A stretch of DNA of 64,000 nucleotides from Glaciecola sp. (GTDB lineage Bacteria; Pseudomonadota; Gammaproteobacteria; Enterobacterales; Alteromonadaceae). The notes under the pieces are model-generated. The model was given only the letters and a program-made list of their open reading frames with translations, was not told the origin of the DNA and did not search any database. Within the stretch, counting starts at the first letter, position 1. Each line of letters starts with the position of its first letter. Location: positions 1 to 64,000 of the forward strand of contig JAQXDG010000089.1 in NCBI GenBank assembly GCA_029251505.1, written 5' to 3'. Below are positions 22,241 to 29,776 of this stretch, one piece after another. The translations under genes were made by a program, and so were the position numbers.

Positions 22241-22455
22241 CCACAACCTCCACCAGCAAATGCACGACCACCAGAGGTCGCTTCTTTCGAAAAGTAAATA
22301 TGGTCGTCTAGCCCTAAGTCGACACCTTCTGCATTGAGTGCCATTTCTTCTTTGGCTAATAAATCACGCTCCCACGGTTGTACACCTAAACTGGCGCAAC
22401 CGACTGCTTGAGATACAGTGATAGCCACTAATGCTAATTTGAATATTTTTTTCAT
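22231..22455 (-). CDS. DUF4266 small lipoprotein
   Basis: A 74 aa predicted lipoprotein: lysine N-terminus, hydrophobic core and the lipobox VGCAS with Cys near residue 20. The mature part contains LGVQPWERDLLAKEEM and ends in a glycine/cysteine tail, GGGCGCN. This matches the DUF4266 family, which has no known function and is usually found next to DUF3570. AGAGGA lies five bases before the ATG. The codons of the Gly/Cys tail contain the ribosome binding site of the DUF3570 gene, so the two should be translationally coupled. The paired cysteines could bind metal or be kept reduced by the TlpA-like neighbour (inference). Confidence 0.87.
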   Translation of the reverse strand: MKKIFKLALVAITVSQAVGCASLGVQPWERDLLAKEEMALNAEGVDLGLDDHIYFSKEATSGGRAFAGGGCGCN

Positions 22456-22466
22456 TATTGTCCTCT

Positions 22467-23003
22467 TTATTCCGCAATTAATTGAGCAATACTGTGCTCA
22501 TATTTGGGTATTTGTTTGCTAAAAAAACCGGTATGAGCGAAGCGGACTTGGCCGCGCTTATCAATTAAATAACTGCTCGGCATGCCGACGACTTGATAAG
22601 CTTGAGCAAGCTCACCGTTAGGATTAAATTCAACATGAAACGCTGCGGGATTATCTTGTAAAAATTGCTGAGCGAGTTCAGCCTCTTGATCTAAATTGAT
22701 CGCCAGGACGACTAAATCATCGCCATACTGCTGTTGAATTTGGTTCATCCAAGGAAATGATCGACGACACGGCACACACCATGATGCCCAAAAATCGACA
22801 TAAACGACTTTACCTTTGAGATCATTTAAGGAGGTTGCTTGAGTGCCAGTTGTCGCGAGGTGATTAGGCTGTTGTAGAGATATAGGCGGTGCTGGATAAT
22901 TGACAGACTTAGCAAATACAAGGTGCGTTTGCCCTGCCCACAGCCCTATCGATAGAACTATCAGGCAGACAAGGATAGATAACATACGTGTAAGTTGGCG
23001 CAT
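22467..23003 (-). CDS. TlpA/ResA-like periplasmic thioredoxin
   Basis: Thiol-disulfide oxidoreductase of the TlpA/ResA type, 178 aa from the ATG at 23003 (a TTG start seven codons earlier is also possible; neither has a clear ribosome binding site). An N-terminal hydrophobic segment exports or anchors it. The fold includes LKGKVVYVDFWASWCVPCRR with the WCVPC active site, and the cis-proline loop VVGMPSSYLID. It is 11 bases upstream of the DUF4266 gene and probably begins a transcription unit, since a CTTAA-N6-CTTAA box lies just before it. It may supply electrons to cysteines of the neighbouring exported proteins. Confidence 0.9.
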   Translation of the reverse strand: MRQLTRMLSILVCLIVLSIGLWAGQTHLVFAKSVNYPAPPISLQQPNHLATTGTQATSLNDLKGKVVYVDFWASWCVPCRRSFPWMNQIQQQYGDDLVVLAINLDQEAELAQQFLQDNPAAFHVEFNPNGELAQAYQVVGMPSSYLIDKRGQVRFAHTGFFSKQIPKYEHSIAQLIAE

Positions 23004-23050
23004 AAAAATACTATGGTTAATCAATGATAAACTTAGATTAACCAGCGAAA

Positions 23051-23066
23051 CTTAACTCTACCTTAA
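23051..23066 (-). promoter_or_regulatory. PmrA/QseB-type response-regulator box before the tlpA-like gene
   Basis: The plus strand reads CTTAACTCTACCTTAA, a direct repeat CTTAA-N6-CTTAA. It has the same half-sites and spacing as the box upstream of the regulator gene at 27105. The gap between genes here is only about 70 bases, so the box should act on the tlpA-DUF4266-DUF3570-apbE unit. No strong -10 is visible; TAATCT at 23035-23040 is the best candidate. Confidence 0.55.
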
Positions 23067-23072
23067 GCATAG

Positions 23073-23810
23073 TTAAAAACTCCACTGCAAACCGGCACGC
23101 AAAGTGTGATCTTTACTATCACCGTTAAAGCCTTTAATAAATGCTAATTCCCACTTCAGTTGTTGCTGCGGACTAAACTTTTTGACACCCATAAAACCGG
23201 GGCCAATGCCAAAAAAATCCTTGTCAGTGTACAACTCTAACGCAGGTTGAAAAGCGGGTCTAAGACGATAACGATATTGCATTCTAAATTCGCTTTCTAA
23301 TACCGAATCAATGGCTTGCCCAAAGACGTATTTAACAATGAGATTCGTCGCTAAATGAGTCCGACCAAATTGTTTTTCATTGATCAAGCCAATACTCGTT
23401 TTAAAATGATCGACTTTGCGGGACTTTTCTATTTCAAAGATAAAAGCCGTATCAGCCCAGTACTGACCTTGCTCACCGAGCATCCATCGTGCTTCCACTT
23501 CATATTCAGCCAAACTGACATTTTCTAGCTCATCACGTTCAGCACTTAAAAACACTTCTACCATGAATCCTTCAGTAAACGCATGCCCATAACCGACTCG
23601 ATGAAATAACTCATTGCCGGTATCCGTTTTACGAGAAACCAAGCGCCACTCAATATCACGCTCAAAGGGAAGGATATTCGGTTTGTAGACTTTATCCACA
23701 ACAATATCAGCATAACTGGTTGTGCTTGCCATGATCATGCTCGCAAGTAGCAACCACCCGAGCGCGCTAGCAAACGATTGTTGTAGTGTTAATTGTTGTT
23801 CACGACACAT
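23073..23810 (-). CDS. Uncharacterised outer-membrane-type protein of the cupredoxin/ApbE cluster
   Basis: Function not recognised. The 245 aa product has a signal peptide (hydrophobic core about 15-30, cleavage likely at SYADI) and alternating strands rich in aromatic and charged residues, for example FMVEVFLSAERDE, TDFIFEIEKS-like and LKWELAFIKGF. It ends in GLQWSF with a terminal Phe, typical of an outer-membrane beta-barrel. Its start overlaps the FTR1-like stop by 11 bases. It seems to be the last gene of the regulator-kinase-cupredoxin-FTR1-like unit. Confidence 0.8.
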   Translation of the reverse strand: MCREQQLTLQQSFASALGWLLLASMIMASTTSYADIVVDKVYKPNILPFERDIEWRLVSRKTDTGNELFHRVGYGHAFTEGFMVEVFLSAERDELENVSLAEYEVEARWMLGEQGQYWADTAFIFEIEKSRKVDHFKTSIGLINEKQFGRTHLATNLIVKYVFGQAIDSVLESEFRMQYRYRLRPAFQPALELYTDKDFFGIGPGFMGVKKFSPQQQLKWELAFIKGFNGDSKDHTLRAGLQWSF

Positions 23811-24576
23811 ACGATTTCTCTTTTCTTAAATACGATTTGGCGTAGATGAACCGCCATCCCCATGCTGCGCCAAATACCAACACGAACAGGTATACACTTA
23901 ACTCCAAGACACTTAGCGTGGCATTGATCCCCATTAAAGCATGCACTAGCACACCCAATACCGACGATTCATTGAACCATTGGCTCATATCCACCAGCGG
24001 ATCGGTCCAGGTTAACCAGCCAATTTGCGCTAGCCACTGTTCAATCAGCACGACTCGTCCGGCAATGAATAACCATAACACAGCCCAAACCACATAACGC
24101 CTAGAGAGCACATACACTGCCAGTAAGTACCAACATATCGCCAATGCTAGACTGACTAACGCCCCCAAACTTAACCCTGTCAATAAGACGGTCAAAGAAG
24201 TATTCGGAGCGTGTGATTTGGTCAGGACATAGAGCCATAAAGATGTACTTTGTGGAAGGTGAATCAACACCGTAGCCACGACTATCAACATCAATGTACA
24301 GCGATTCACGGGACGGTGAGGATAACGAAAAAAACCAATAGAAATTACGACTGACACGAATACGGTAAAACTGTAAAACCATTCCAATGTATCAATCGGC
24401 AACACATTAATGATGGTATTAATATTGACACCAAACAAGACCAAAATGAGAATACTGACCAACGTCACACTGCGCTTAAAGCCTGCTACAGGCGGTCGTA
24501 AAATATAAATCAAACTAATAAACCAGAATACTGGCAAACACACTTTCAAGCTCAGGATTGCACTACTTATTAGCAT
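23800..24576 (-). CDS. FTR1-like membrane protein lacking the REGxE iron motifs
   Basis: A polytopic inner-membrane protein of 258 aa with about seven hydrophobic segments. Its layout resembles FTR1/EfeU iron permeases: the MLISSAILSLKVCLP start, the WFNESSVLGVLVHALMGINATLSVLEL C-terminal region and the preceding LWLFIAGRVVLIEQWL helix. Where FTR1 proteins have REGLE in helices 1 and 4, this protein reads KVCLP and HLPQS, so both iron-coordinating motifs are gone. The start at 24576 is chosen for the AAGGGGGG ribosome binding site; the ORF track adds 42 codons that belong to the cupredoxin gene in another frame. The relationship to FTR1 is my reading by eye and should be tested. Confidence 0.7.
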   Translation of the reverse strand: MLISSAILSLKVCLPVFWFISLIYILRPPVAGFKRSVTLVSILILVLFGVNINTIINVLPIDTLEWFYSFTVFVSVVISIGFFRYPHRPVNRCTLMLIVVATVLIHLPQSTSLWLYVLTKSHAPNTSLTVLLTGLSLGALVSLALAICWYLLAVYVLSRRYVVWAVLWLFIAGRVVLIEQWLAQIGWLTWTDPLVDMSQWFNESSVLGVLVHALMGINATLSVLELSVYLFVLVFGAAWGWRFIYAKSYLRKEKSYVS

Positions 24577-25012
24577 CTTCCCCCCCTTTATCAGGTTGTG
24601 TGTTGAGGCTGTTGGATTGTTGCTGTGCTTTATATTCATGTAATGGTAATACGACAAGCGAACCACGCGCGGTATCAGGGTGATATTCACCAATAAAACC
24701 ATATTCGCCAGACGCTAATTTAGGTAAATAGATGATGGTAGGACGATTGGGGAAAATCACTTTTTCACGGTTTAATGCAAAACTATCAAACTCTTCTGGT
24801 GTCGTATCCAGATTATGTATAATTAATTGAATCGGTGAATTTTCTGGTACATAAATTCGACTTGGATAAAATAAATGTTGCTCAATGGTGATACGTTGGA
24901 TCACCGTGCCCGCGCCCATTAATAAGGGTATAGATAGCAGTACGCTGCTTAATCCAAGCGTTTTCAAGATGTTTACTAGGGCGCTGCTGGTGCTTAATGT
25001 TTGCTGGTACAT
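24563..25012 (-). CDS. Membrane-anchored cupredoxin-domain protein
   Basis: A 149 aa product with an N-terminal hydrophobic segment (about residues 16-34) followed by a cupredoxin-like domain: the strand IQRITIEQHLFYPSRIYVP, NLDTTPEEFDS, the REKVIFP loop, and SGEYGFIGEYHPDTARGSLVV. The pattern EEFDS/REKVI/GEYH is typical of the cupredoxin domains linked to FTR1/EfeO-type iron uptake. The classical type-1 copper ligands (His, Cys, His, Met) are not all present. It begins six bases after the kinase stop and overlaps the FTR1-like gene by 14 bases, a tight operon. Confidence 0.82.
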   Translation of the reverse strand: MYQQTLSTSSALVNILKTLGLSSVLLSIPLLMGAGTVIQRITIEQHLFYPSRIYVPENSPIQLIIHNLDTTPEEFDSFALNREKVIFPNRPTIIYLPKLASGEYGFIGEYHPDTARGSLVVLPLHEYKAQQQSNSLNTQPDKGGEDANK

Positions 25013-25017
25013 CTCGA

Positions 25018-26367
25018 TTACGCCCGCTTGACAGGTAAGTGCATAGCAACACACAACCCCCCTAACGCAGTACTATTTCTAAACTGAATGTCGCCATAGT
25101 GCACATCAACAATTTGTTTGACCAATGCCAGCCCTAATCCTGCACCTTGAATTTGTTTATGTTGGGGACCACGATAAAAACGCTGACTCATTTGTGTTAA
25201 TAATTGCTGATTTAACGGTTCGCCTTCATTTTCTACACGTATTTCTATGGTCGGTTTAGCTGCCATCACTAAACGCAGTGTCACCAAAATATTAGAGTAG
25301 CTATTGGCATATTTATTGGCATTGAGGATCAAATTAATAAATACCGTAGAGAGTAATTCGCTCTCCGACTCTATCGAAAAATCCTCCGGTAAATCACACT
25401 GCAATTCAATATTTTGGTGTTTTTGTAATAATTGCGGATACACTTCACTAATTACATCTTGCATCAAATGCTCTATTGCCACTGGATGCCATTTAATTTG
25501 ATGTTGATCAGGGTGCGTTTGTGACAATAATAAGAGTTGGTTGACTATTTTGGTTAGGCGTTTTACTTCTACTAAATTTTTACGTAATCGAGGATGGTGG
25601 GCGCTATCGATTTCTTCCATCGCATTTTGCAATGATATGGCTAAAATGCTTAAGGGGGTCCGCAACTCATGTGCCACATTGCCACTAAAACTTTGCTCGC
25701 GCTCAAGACCCGCTTGGATTTTACCTAGAAGTTGATTGATTGTGCTGACCACCGGCTCCAATTCAGTAAACTGACTATCGAGTCTTATCGGATCAAGTTG
25801 AGTCAATGCCCGCGATGACAACAATGCCGTCAATTGCTTTAACGGCCGCAAGCCCATCCTCACTGACGTAAAGATAAGTAATCCAAAAATTGGTATGGCG
25901 AGCACAAACGGTAAGATCGCCGATGTGATAAAAGCATCGGTTTTCGCCGCCCGATCCGATATTGAGTATGCAACGATAACCGTTTTATCGGCATCGACTA
26001 ACGTCAATACTCGCCAGCGATCATAATTAAAATTAGTTTCACTAAACCCTAACTCAGTGGCAATCAAGATATCCGGTGCTTGGCTAGAACGAAAAACTAG
26101 CTGTTGATCTTGCCAGACTTGTAATGCCAGATCACCTCGGTTGAATACCGTCTGCGCTTGAGGATATTGGTTATCCATATCAGGTAACCTCGATTGTGCA
26201 AAAACATTCAGTGCTAAGACACTTTGACCTAGGGCTTGAAGTTCAGCATCATAAAGCGCTTGAGTATTATTCTGTAGTTGTTTATAGCCTGCGACCACAG
26301 CGAGTGTAATCACCAAAATAATACTCGATACAAGGAGTAACGTAATAAGACGCTGGATTGACTTCAT
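25018..26367 (-). CDS. Sensor histidine kinase (QseC/PmrB type)
   Basis: Membrane sensor kinase of 449 aa with two transmembrane helices (about residues 8-28 and 150-170) enclosing a periplasmic sensor of about 120 residues with no recognised fold. A HAMP-like linker follows, then the phosphoacceptor helix NVAHELRTPLS with His near residue 231. The ATP-binding boxes are LILNANKYA (N box), GLGLALVKQIV (G box) and a shortened D region. It is paired with the adjacent OmpR-type regulator. Its target genes are probably the cupredoxin to apbE cluster, given the operon and the shared repeat boxes. The ligand is unknown; a metal or redox signal is a guess from context. Confidence 0.92.
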   Translation of the reverse strand: MKSIQRLITLLLVSSIILVITLAVVAGYKQLQNNTQALYDAELQALGQSVLALNVFAQSRLPDMDNQYPQAQTVFNRGDLALQVWQDQQLVFRSSQAPDILIATELGFSETNFNYDRWRVLTLVDADKTVIVAYSISDRAAKTDAFITSAILPFVLAIPIFGLLIFTSVRMGLRPLKQLTALLSSRALTQLDPIRLDSQFTELEPVVSTINQLLGKIQAGLEREQSFSGNVAHELRTPLSILAISLQNAMEEIDSAHHPRLRKNLVEVKRLTKIVNQLLLLSQTHPDQHQIKWHPVAIEHLMQDVISEVYPQLLQKHQNIELQCDLPEDFSIESESELLSTVFINLILNANKYANSYSNILVTLRLVMAAKPTIEIRVENEGEPLNQQLLTQMSQRFYRGPQHKQIQGAGLGLALVKQIVDVHYGDIQFRNSTALGGLCVAMHLPVKRA

Positions 26368-26384
26368 TTATGTAACAGTTTCAT

Positions 26385-27056
26385 TTAACTAACGGCTATG
26401 TGCTTTTTAACACAGTATCCCACACCACGAATAGTATTGATAAAATCTTTTGGGAGTTTTTTCCGTAAGTTATGTACATGCACTTCAATCGCGTTACTCG
26501 ACACTTCATCGCCCCACTCATACAACATGGTTTCTAATTGAGATTTGGACACAATCCGGTCGGCGCGTTCCATTAACGCTCTCAAAATCATAAATTCTTT
26601 TTTGGGTAATGCCAGAGGGATATCTTGCACTGTCACCGCCATAGAATCGGTACGTAATCTAACATCTGCAACGTGAATATCTGAAGAGGTAACCGTGCCT
26701 AGACGCCGTTGCAACACGCGTAATCGCGCCAATAACTCATCAAGCTCAAAGGGTTTTGGTAGATAATCATCGGCACCAGCATCTAATCCTGCCACTTTAT
26801 CTGATAACTGACCTCTTGCGGTCAGAACTAATATTGGTAAGGTCAAACCCAATTTTCGGATTCTAGTTAGCACTTGCAAACCATCTATATCTGGTAATCC
26901 AAGATCTAAAATCATTAAATCAAAATCCCCATTTTGGGCTGCGACAATGGCTTGCTTACCTGACGATAAGTGTGACACCGCATAGTTCGCTTTGCGCAAT
27001 GATTGACAAATTTCATCTGCAAGTGCGAGTTCATCTTCAATAAGTAAAATATGCAT
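26385..27056 (-). CDS. OmpR/PmrA-family response regulator
   Basis: DNA-binding response regulator of 223 aa. The receiver domain has the acidic pair DELAL, the phosphoacceptor in LMILDLGLPDIDG near residue 51, TARGQ and the KPF lysine. The C-terminal winged helix includes LTLPKKEFMILRALM-like sequence, SKSQLETMLYEWGDEVSSNAIEVHVHNLRKK and IRGVGYCV, close to QseB/PmrA/BasR. It starts the operon, with the kinase 17 bases downstream. A CTTAA-N6-CTTAA box and a TATAAA -10 just upstream suggest autoregulation. Confidence 0.94.
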   Translation of the reverse strand: MHILLIEDELALADEICQSLRKANYAVSHLSSGKQAIVAAQNGDFDLMILDLGLPDIDGLQVLTRIRKLGLTLPILVLTARGQLSDKVAGLDAGADDYLPKPFELDELLARLRVLQRRLGTVTSSDIHVADVRLRTDSMAVTVQDIPLALPKKEFMILRALMERADRIVSKSQLETMLYEWGDEVSSNAIEVHVHNLRKKLPKDFINTIRGVGYCVKKHIAVS

Positions 27057-27090
27057 GTGTGACGACCACTATTTTTTGATTATGGCGTAT

Positions 27091-27120
27091 TTTATAGTAA
27101 TAAACTTAACCTAAGCTTAA
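27091..27120 (-). promoter_or_regulatory. Regulator promoter with PmrA/QseB-type box
   Basis: On the minus strand a TATAAA -10 element (27091-27096) is preceded by a direct repeat whose plus-strand reading is CTTAACCTAAGCTTAA (27105-27120), that is CTTAA-N6-CTTAA. The repeat covers the -35 position, as in PmrA-class activation. One further CTTAA lies at 27133-27137. The start of the regulator gene is 35 bases downstream of the -10. Confidence 0.6.
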
Positions 27121-27194
27121 GCTTTTTTCTACCTTAAACACTGCCCTTTAGACTAGATATATCGATTTCTATTTGCTTAATATACCCGTTTTTT

Positions 27195-27208
27195 TTGATT
27201 TTTATCAA
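27195..27208. promoter_or_regulatory. Candidate FNR-family binding site
   Basis: TTGATTTTTATCAA is a perfect match to the FNR consensus TTGAT-N4-ATCAA. It lies in the 363-base divergent region between the response regulator and the LuxR-type gene. Distances to visible start sites are large (about 140 bases to the regulator ATG, 210 to the HTH-gene ATG), so the controlled promoter is uncertain. Confidence 0.5.
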
Positions 27209-27270
27209 GGTGTTAAACATATACCGCCACATTCGTGTCTGAATTGTGCAACAACTAATAATCGCAAAAT

Positions 27271-27356
27271 ATTCATTTCATTCTAAGCTTTAAAATGAAT
27301 AGCAAAGGATGTCTGGAATTTATTAAATGCTTTTACATCGCACAAGAGCATTTAAT
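27271..27356 (+). repeat. Two inverted repeats in the leader of the LuxR-type gene
   Basis: ATTCATTT (27271) pairs with AAATGAAT (27293), and ATTAAATGCT (27322) pairs with AGCATTTAAT (27347) as a perfect 10-bp stem with a 15-base loop. Neither is followed by a clear T-run. They could be RNA leader structure, operators or an unannotated small RNA. The rest of the 363-base gap 27057-27419 holds the regulator promoter, the FNR-like site and no ORF that I can support. Confidence 0.45.
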
Positions 27357-27419
27357 CAATTCATACATTGGATTCTTGTCATTTTGAGTTAATGAACATA
27401 ACCAATATAAGGAATTATT

Positions 27420-27653
27420 ATGCATAAAGAGTTACATAGCTTATCGCCTCGAGAGTTTCAAGTCGCCAATCATATCACTAAGGGAATGACGAACCGAGCC
27501 ATTGGAGACAAATTGTATATTAGTGAAAGAACTGTAAAATTTCACGCGGCGAATATCTACAAGAAACTCAAGATCAAGAATCGAGCTGGGTTGATATCAG
27601 GGTACATTTCCGAGATGCAGCGAATTGAAAAACTAAGGATCAGCATTCATTGA
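27420..27653 (+). CDS. Stand-alone LuxR-type HTH protein
   Basis: A 77 aa protein consisting almost only of a GerE/LuxR-type helix-turn-helix: LSPREFQVANHITKGMTNRAIGDKL, ISERTVKFHAANIYKKL. There is no receiver or ligand-binding domain. The start is supported by AAGGA six bases before ATG. It diverges from the two-component operon with a long structured leader. It could be a small DNA-binding regulator of the cluster or act by heterodimerising with larger LuxR-type proteins; the sequence does not decide. Confidence 0.88.
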   Translation: MHKELHSLSPREFQVANHITKGMTNRAIGDKLYISERTVKFHAANIYKKLKIKNRAGLISGYISEMQRIEKLRISIH

Positions 27654-27676
27654 TCGTTACGATTAAGAATGAATTC

Positions 27677-27715
27677 TGTGTTATCAACCCAATGTGAACA
27701 GGTGTTGATAACACA
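27677..27715 (+). terminator. Hairpin after the LuxR-type gene
   Basis: A perfect 12-bp stem, TGTGTTATCAAC / GTTGATAACACA, with a 15-base loop follows the stop codon by 24 bases, between this gene and the convergent hslU. Only a weak T-rich tail (ACTTATTTC) follows, so termination strength is uncertain. Confidence 0.5.
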
Positions 27716-27773
27716 ACTTATTTCATTACTAAGCAGACATATAACAATTGATTAGCGCTGATTTAATGCGATG

Positions 27774-29102
27774 CTAAAGGATATAACGACTTAGATCTTC
27801 ATTATCAACCAGCATTTCTAAATGATGGTTAACATATTTTACATCCACTTCAACTGACTCACCGCTTTTTTCTGACGCATCATAGGATATTTCTTCCATC
27901 AGACGTTCCATTACGGTGTGCAAACGGCGTGCTCCGATATTTTCGGTACGTTCATTCACTTGCCAAGCTGCTTCTGCGATACGCTGAATACCACATTCAG
28001 TGAAAGTAACCGAGACGCCTTCAGTACCTAACAATGCGACATATTGTTCTGATAATGACGCATGTGGTTCCGTTAAAATACGCACAAAATCATTGACTTC
28101 TAATGCCTGTAACTCCACGCGGATTGGTAGACGACCTTGTAATTCTGGGATCAAGTCAGATGGCTTACTCATTTGGAACGCACCTGAAGCAATAAACAAA
28201 ATATGGTCCGTTTTTACCATGCCGTGTTTCGTGGATACTGTCGATCCTTCAATTAATGGGAGTAAATCACGTTGCACCCCTTCTCGAGACACATCAGCGC
28301 TTGAATTGCCTTCGCGCTTACAAATTTTGTCAATCTCATCGATAAAGACAATTCCGGTTTGCTCTAACGCTTCAATTGCATCTTGTTTTAGATCTTCTTG
28401 ATTAACTAACTTTGCCGCTTCTTCGTCAATTAATAACTTGAACGCGTCTTTGATTGTCAGTTTTTTCTTTTTCGATTGATTACCTGATAAATTCTGAAAC
28501 ATCCCTTGTAATTGATTGGTCATATCTTCCATACCTGGAGGCGCCATTATCTCCACACCAACTTGTGGTAACGCAACATCAATTTCAATTTCTTTATCGT
28601 CTAACTTACCTTCGCGTAATTTTTTACGAAACACTTGTCGCGTGGATTTATTATCGGCATCTTGGTTTTCACCAAAGATATCTTTTGGAGGAGGGATCAG
28701 TACATCTAAAATCCGGTCTTCTGCCGCTTCTTCTGCTCTGAATTTGACCTTAGCCGTCGCCTGTTCTTTGGTCATTTTGACTGCAATATCTGTCAAATCT
28801 CGAATAATGGTTTCAACTTCTTTACCAACATAGCCAACTTCGGTAAATTTTGTCGCTTCGACTTTTATAAATGGCGCATTCGCTAGCTTTGCCAGACGAC
28901 GTGCAATTTCAGTCTTACCAACACCCGTAGGACCGATCATTAATATATTTTTCGGTGTCACTTCTTGGCGTAATGCTTCAGGTAACTGCATCCGGCGCCA
29001 ACGATTTCTTAACGCAATGGATACCGCGCGCTTGGCATCTTGTTGCCCAATAATGTGTGTGTCCAACTCATGGACGATTTCTCGGGGTGTCATAGCTGAC
29101 AT
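27774..29102 (-). CDS. hslU: HslU ATPase subunit of the HslUV protease
   Basis: AAA+ unfoldase that feeds substrates to HslV. The 442 aa product has the [17 protein letters not shown] start, the Walker A loop GPTGVGKTE near residue 60, the GYVG pore loop, the I-domain in the middle, Walker [10 protein letters not shown], and the C-terminal EDLSRYIL tail that inserts into HslV. It is 29 bases after hslV in the conserved ftsN-hslV-hslU order. A heat-shock promoter upstream of hslV probably drives both. Confidence 0.97.
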   Translation of the reverse strand: MSAMTPREIVHELDTHIIGQQDAKRAVSIALRNRWRRMQLPEALRQEVTPKNILMIGPTGVGKTEIARRLAKLANAPFIKVEATKFTEVGYVGKEVETIIRDLTDIAVKMTKEQATAKVKFRAEEAAEDRILDVLIPPPKDIFGENQDADNKSTRQVFRKKLREGKLDDKEIEIDVALPQVGVEIMAPPGMEDMTNQLQGMFQNLSGNQSKKKKLTIKDAFKLLIDEEAAKLVNQEDLKQDAIEALEQTGIVFIDEIDKICKREGNSSADVSREGVQRDLLPLIEGSTVSTKHGMVKTDHILFIASGAFQMSKPSDLIPELQGRLPIRVELQALEVNDFVRILTEPHASLSEQYVALLGTEGVSVTFTECGIQRIAEAAWQVNERTENIGARRLHTVMERLMEEISYDASEKSGESVEVDVKYVNHHLEMLVDNEDLSRYIL

Positions 29103-29131
29103 AATCTGTTCCTCAATACTATGCTTTGGAC

Positions 29132-29656
29132 TTAATAATCTAACGTTTCAACGGTATGGCTATGATTGGTGAAGACACAAATATCACCGGCAATCGTTAA
29201 CGCTTTGGTCGCTATCTCTTGAGCAGATAACTCAGTATTTTCCAACAATGCCGTCGCCGCAGACTGAGCAAAAGGGCCACCTGAGCCAATCGCAATTAAA
29301 TCGTGTTCAGGCTGGATCACGTCACCATTACCCGTGATCACCAACGAAGCAGTATGATCAGCGACCGCTAATAATGCTTCGAGTTTGCGTAGCATTCTAT
29401 CGGTGCGCCAATCTTTGGCTAATTCAACAGCGGCTTTAGTCAGATGACCTTGATGTTTTTCTAATTTACTTTCAAAACGCTCAAATAATGTAAAGGCATC
29501 AGCCGTGCCACCGGCAAAACCCGCAATGACTTTATCATGATATAAACGGCGTACTTTTTTAGCGTTGCCCTTCATCACGGTGTTGCCTAATGAGACTTGC
29601 CCATCTCCGGCCATAACGACTTGTTTGCCACGACGAACTGATACAATAGTAGTCAC
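29132..29656 (-). CDS. hslV: HslV peptidase subunit of the HslUV protease
   Basis: Proteasome-like threonine peptidase, dodecameric with HslU caps. The 174 aa sequence begins [10 protein letters not shown]; removal of Met exposes the catalytic Thr. The lysine-containing [20 protein letters not shown] and [10 protein letters not shown] motifs are those of the family. It lies between ftsN and hslU. The start codon is GTG (antisense cac at 29654-29656) preceded by AAGGAT. Confidence 0.97.
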   Translation of the reverse strand: MTTIVSVRRGKQVVMAGDGQVSLGNTVMKGNAKKVRRLYHDKVIAGFAGGTADAFTLFERFESKLEKHQGHLTKAAVELAKDWRTDRMLRKLEALLAVADHTASLVITGNGDVIQPEHDLIAIGSGGPFAQSAATALLENTELSAQEIATKALTIAGDICVFTNHSHTVETLDY

Positions 29657-29704
29657 AGGTAATCCTTATATATATATCGCACACTATTGTGCCTAATAAA
29701 AACT

Positions 29705-29733
29705 ATGTGGGGGGGAGGAATCGATAATTCAAG
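29705..29733 (-). promoter_or_regulatory. Candidate sigma-32 heat-shock promoter of hslVU
   Basis: On the minus strand CTTGAA (29728-29733) and CCCCACAT (29705-29712) are separated by 15 bases, close to the sigma-32 consensus CTTGAA-N13-17-CCCCATNT. The -10 sits in a run of seven Cs. The position is about 50 bases before hslV, a classical heat-shock operon. Confidence 0.65.
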
Positions 29734-29776
29734 GCAATTAGTAATGAATTACGTTGGATTATCAACGAATAGGCAC

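Noticed and set aside
28000-28833. Several plus-strand ORFs antisense to hslU
   Set aside because: They lie inside a fully conserved hslU and show no family features; shadow frames.
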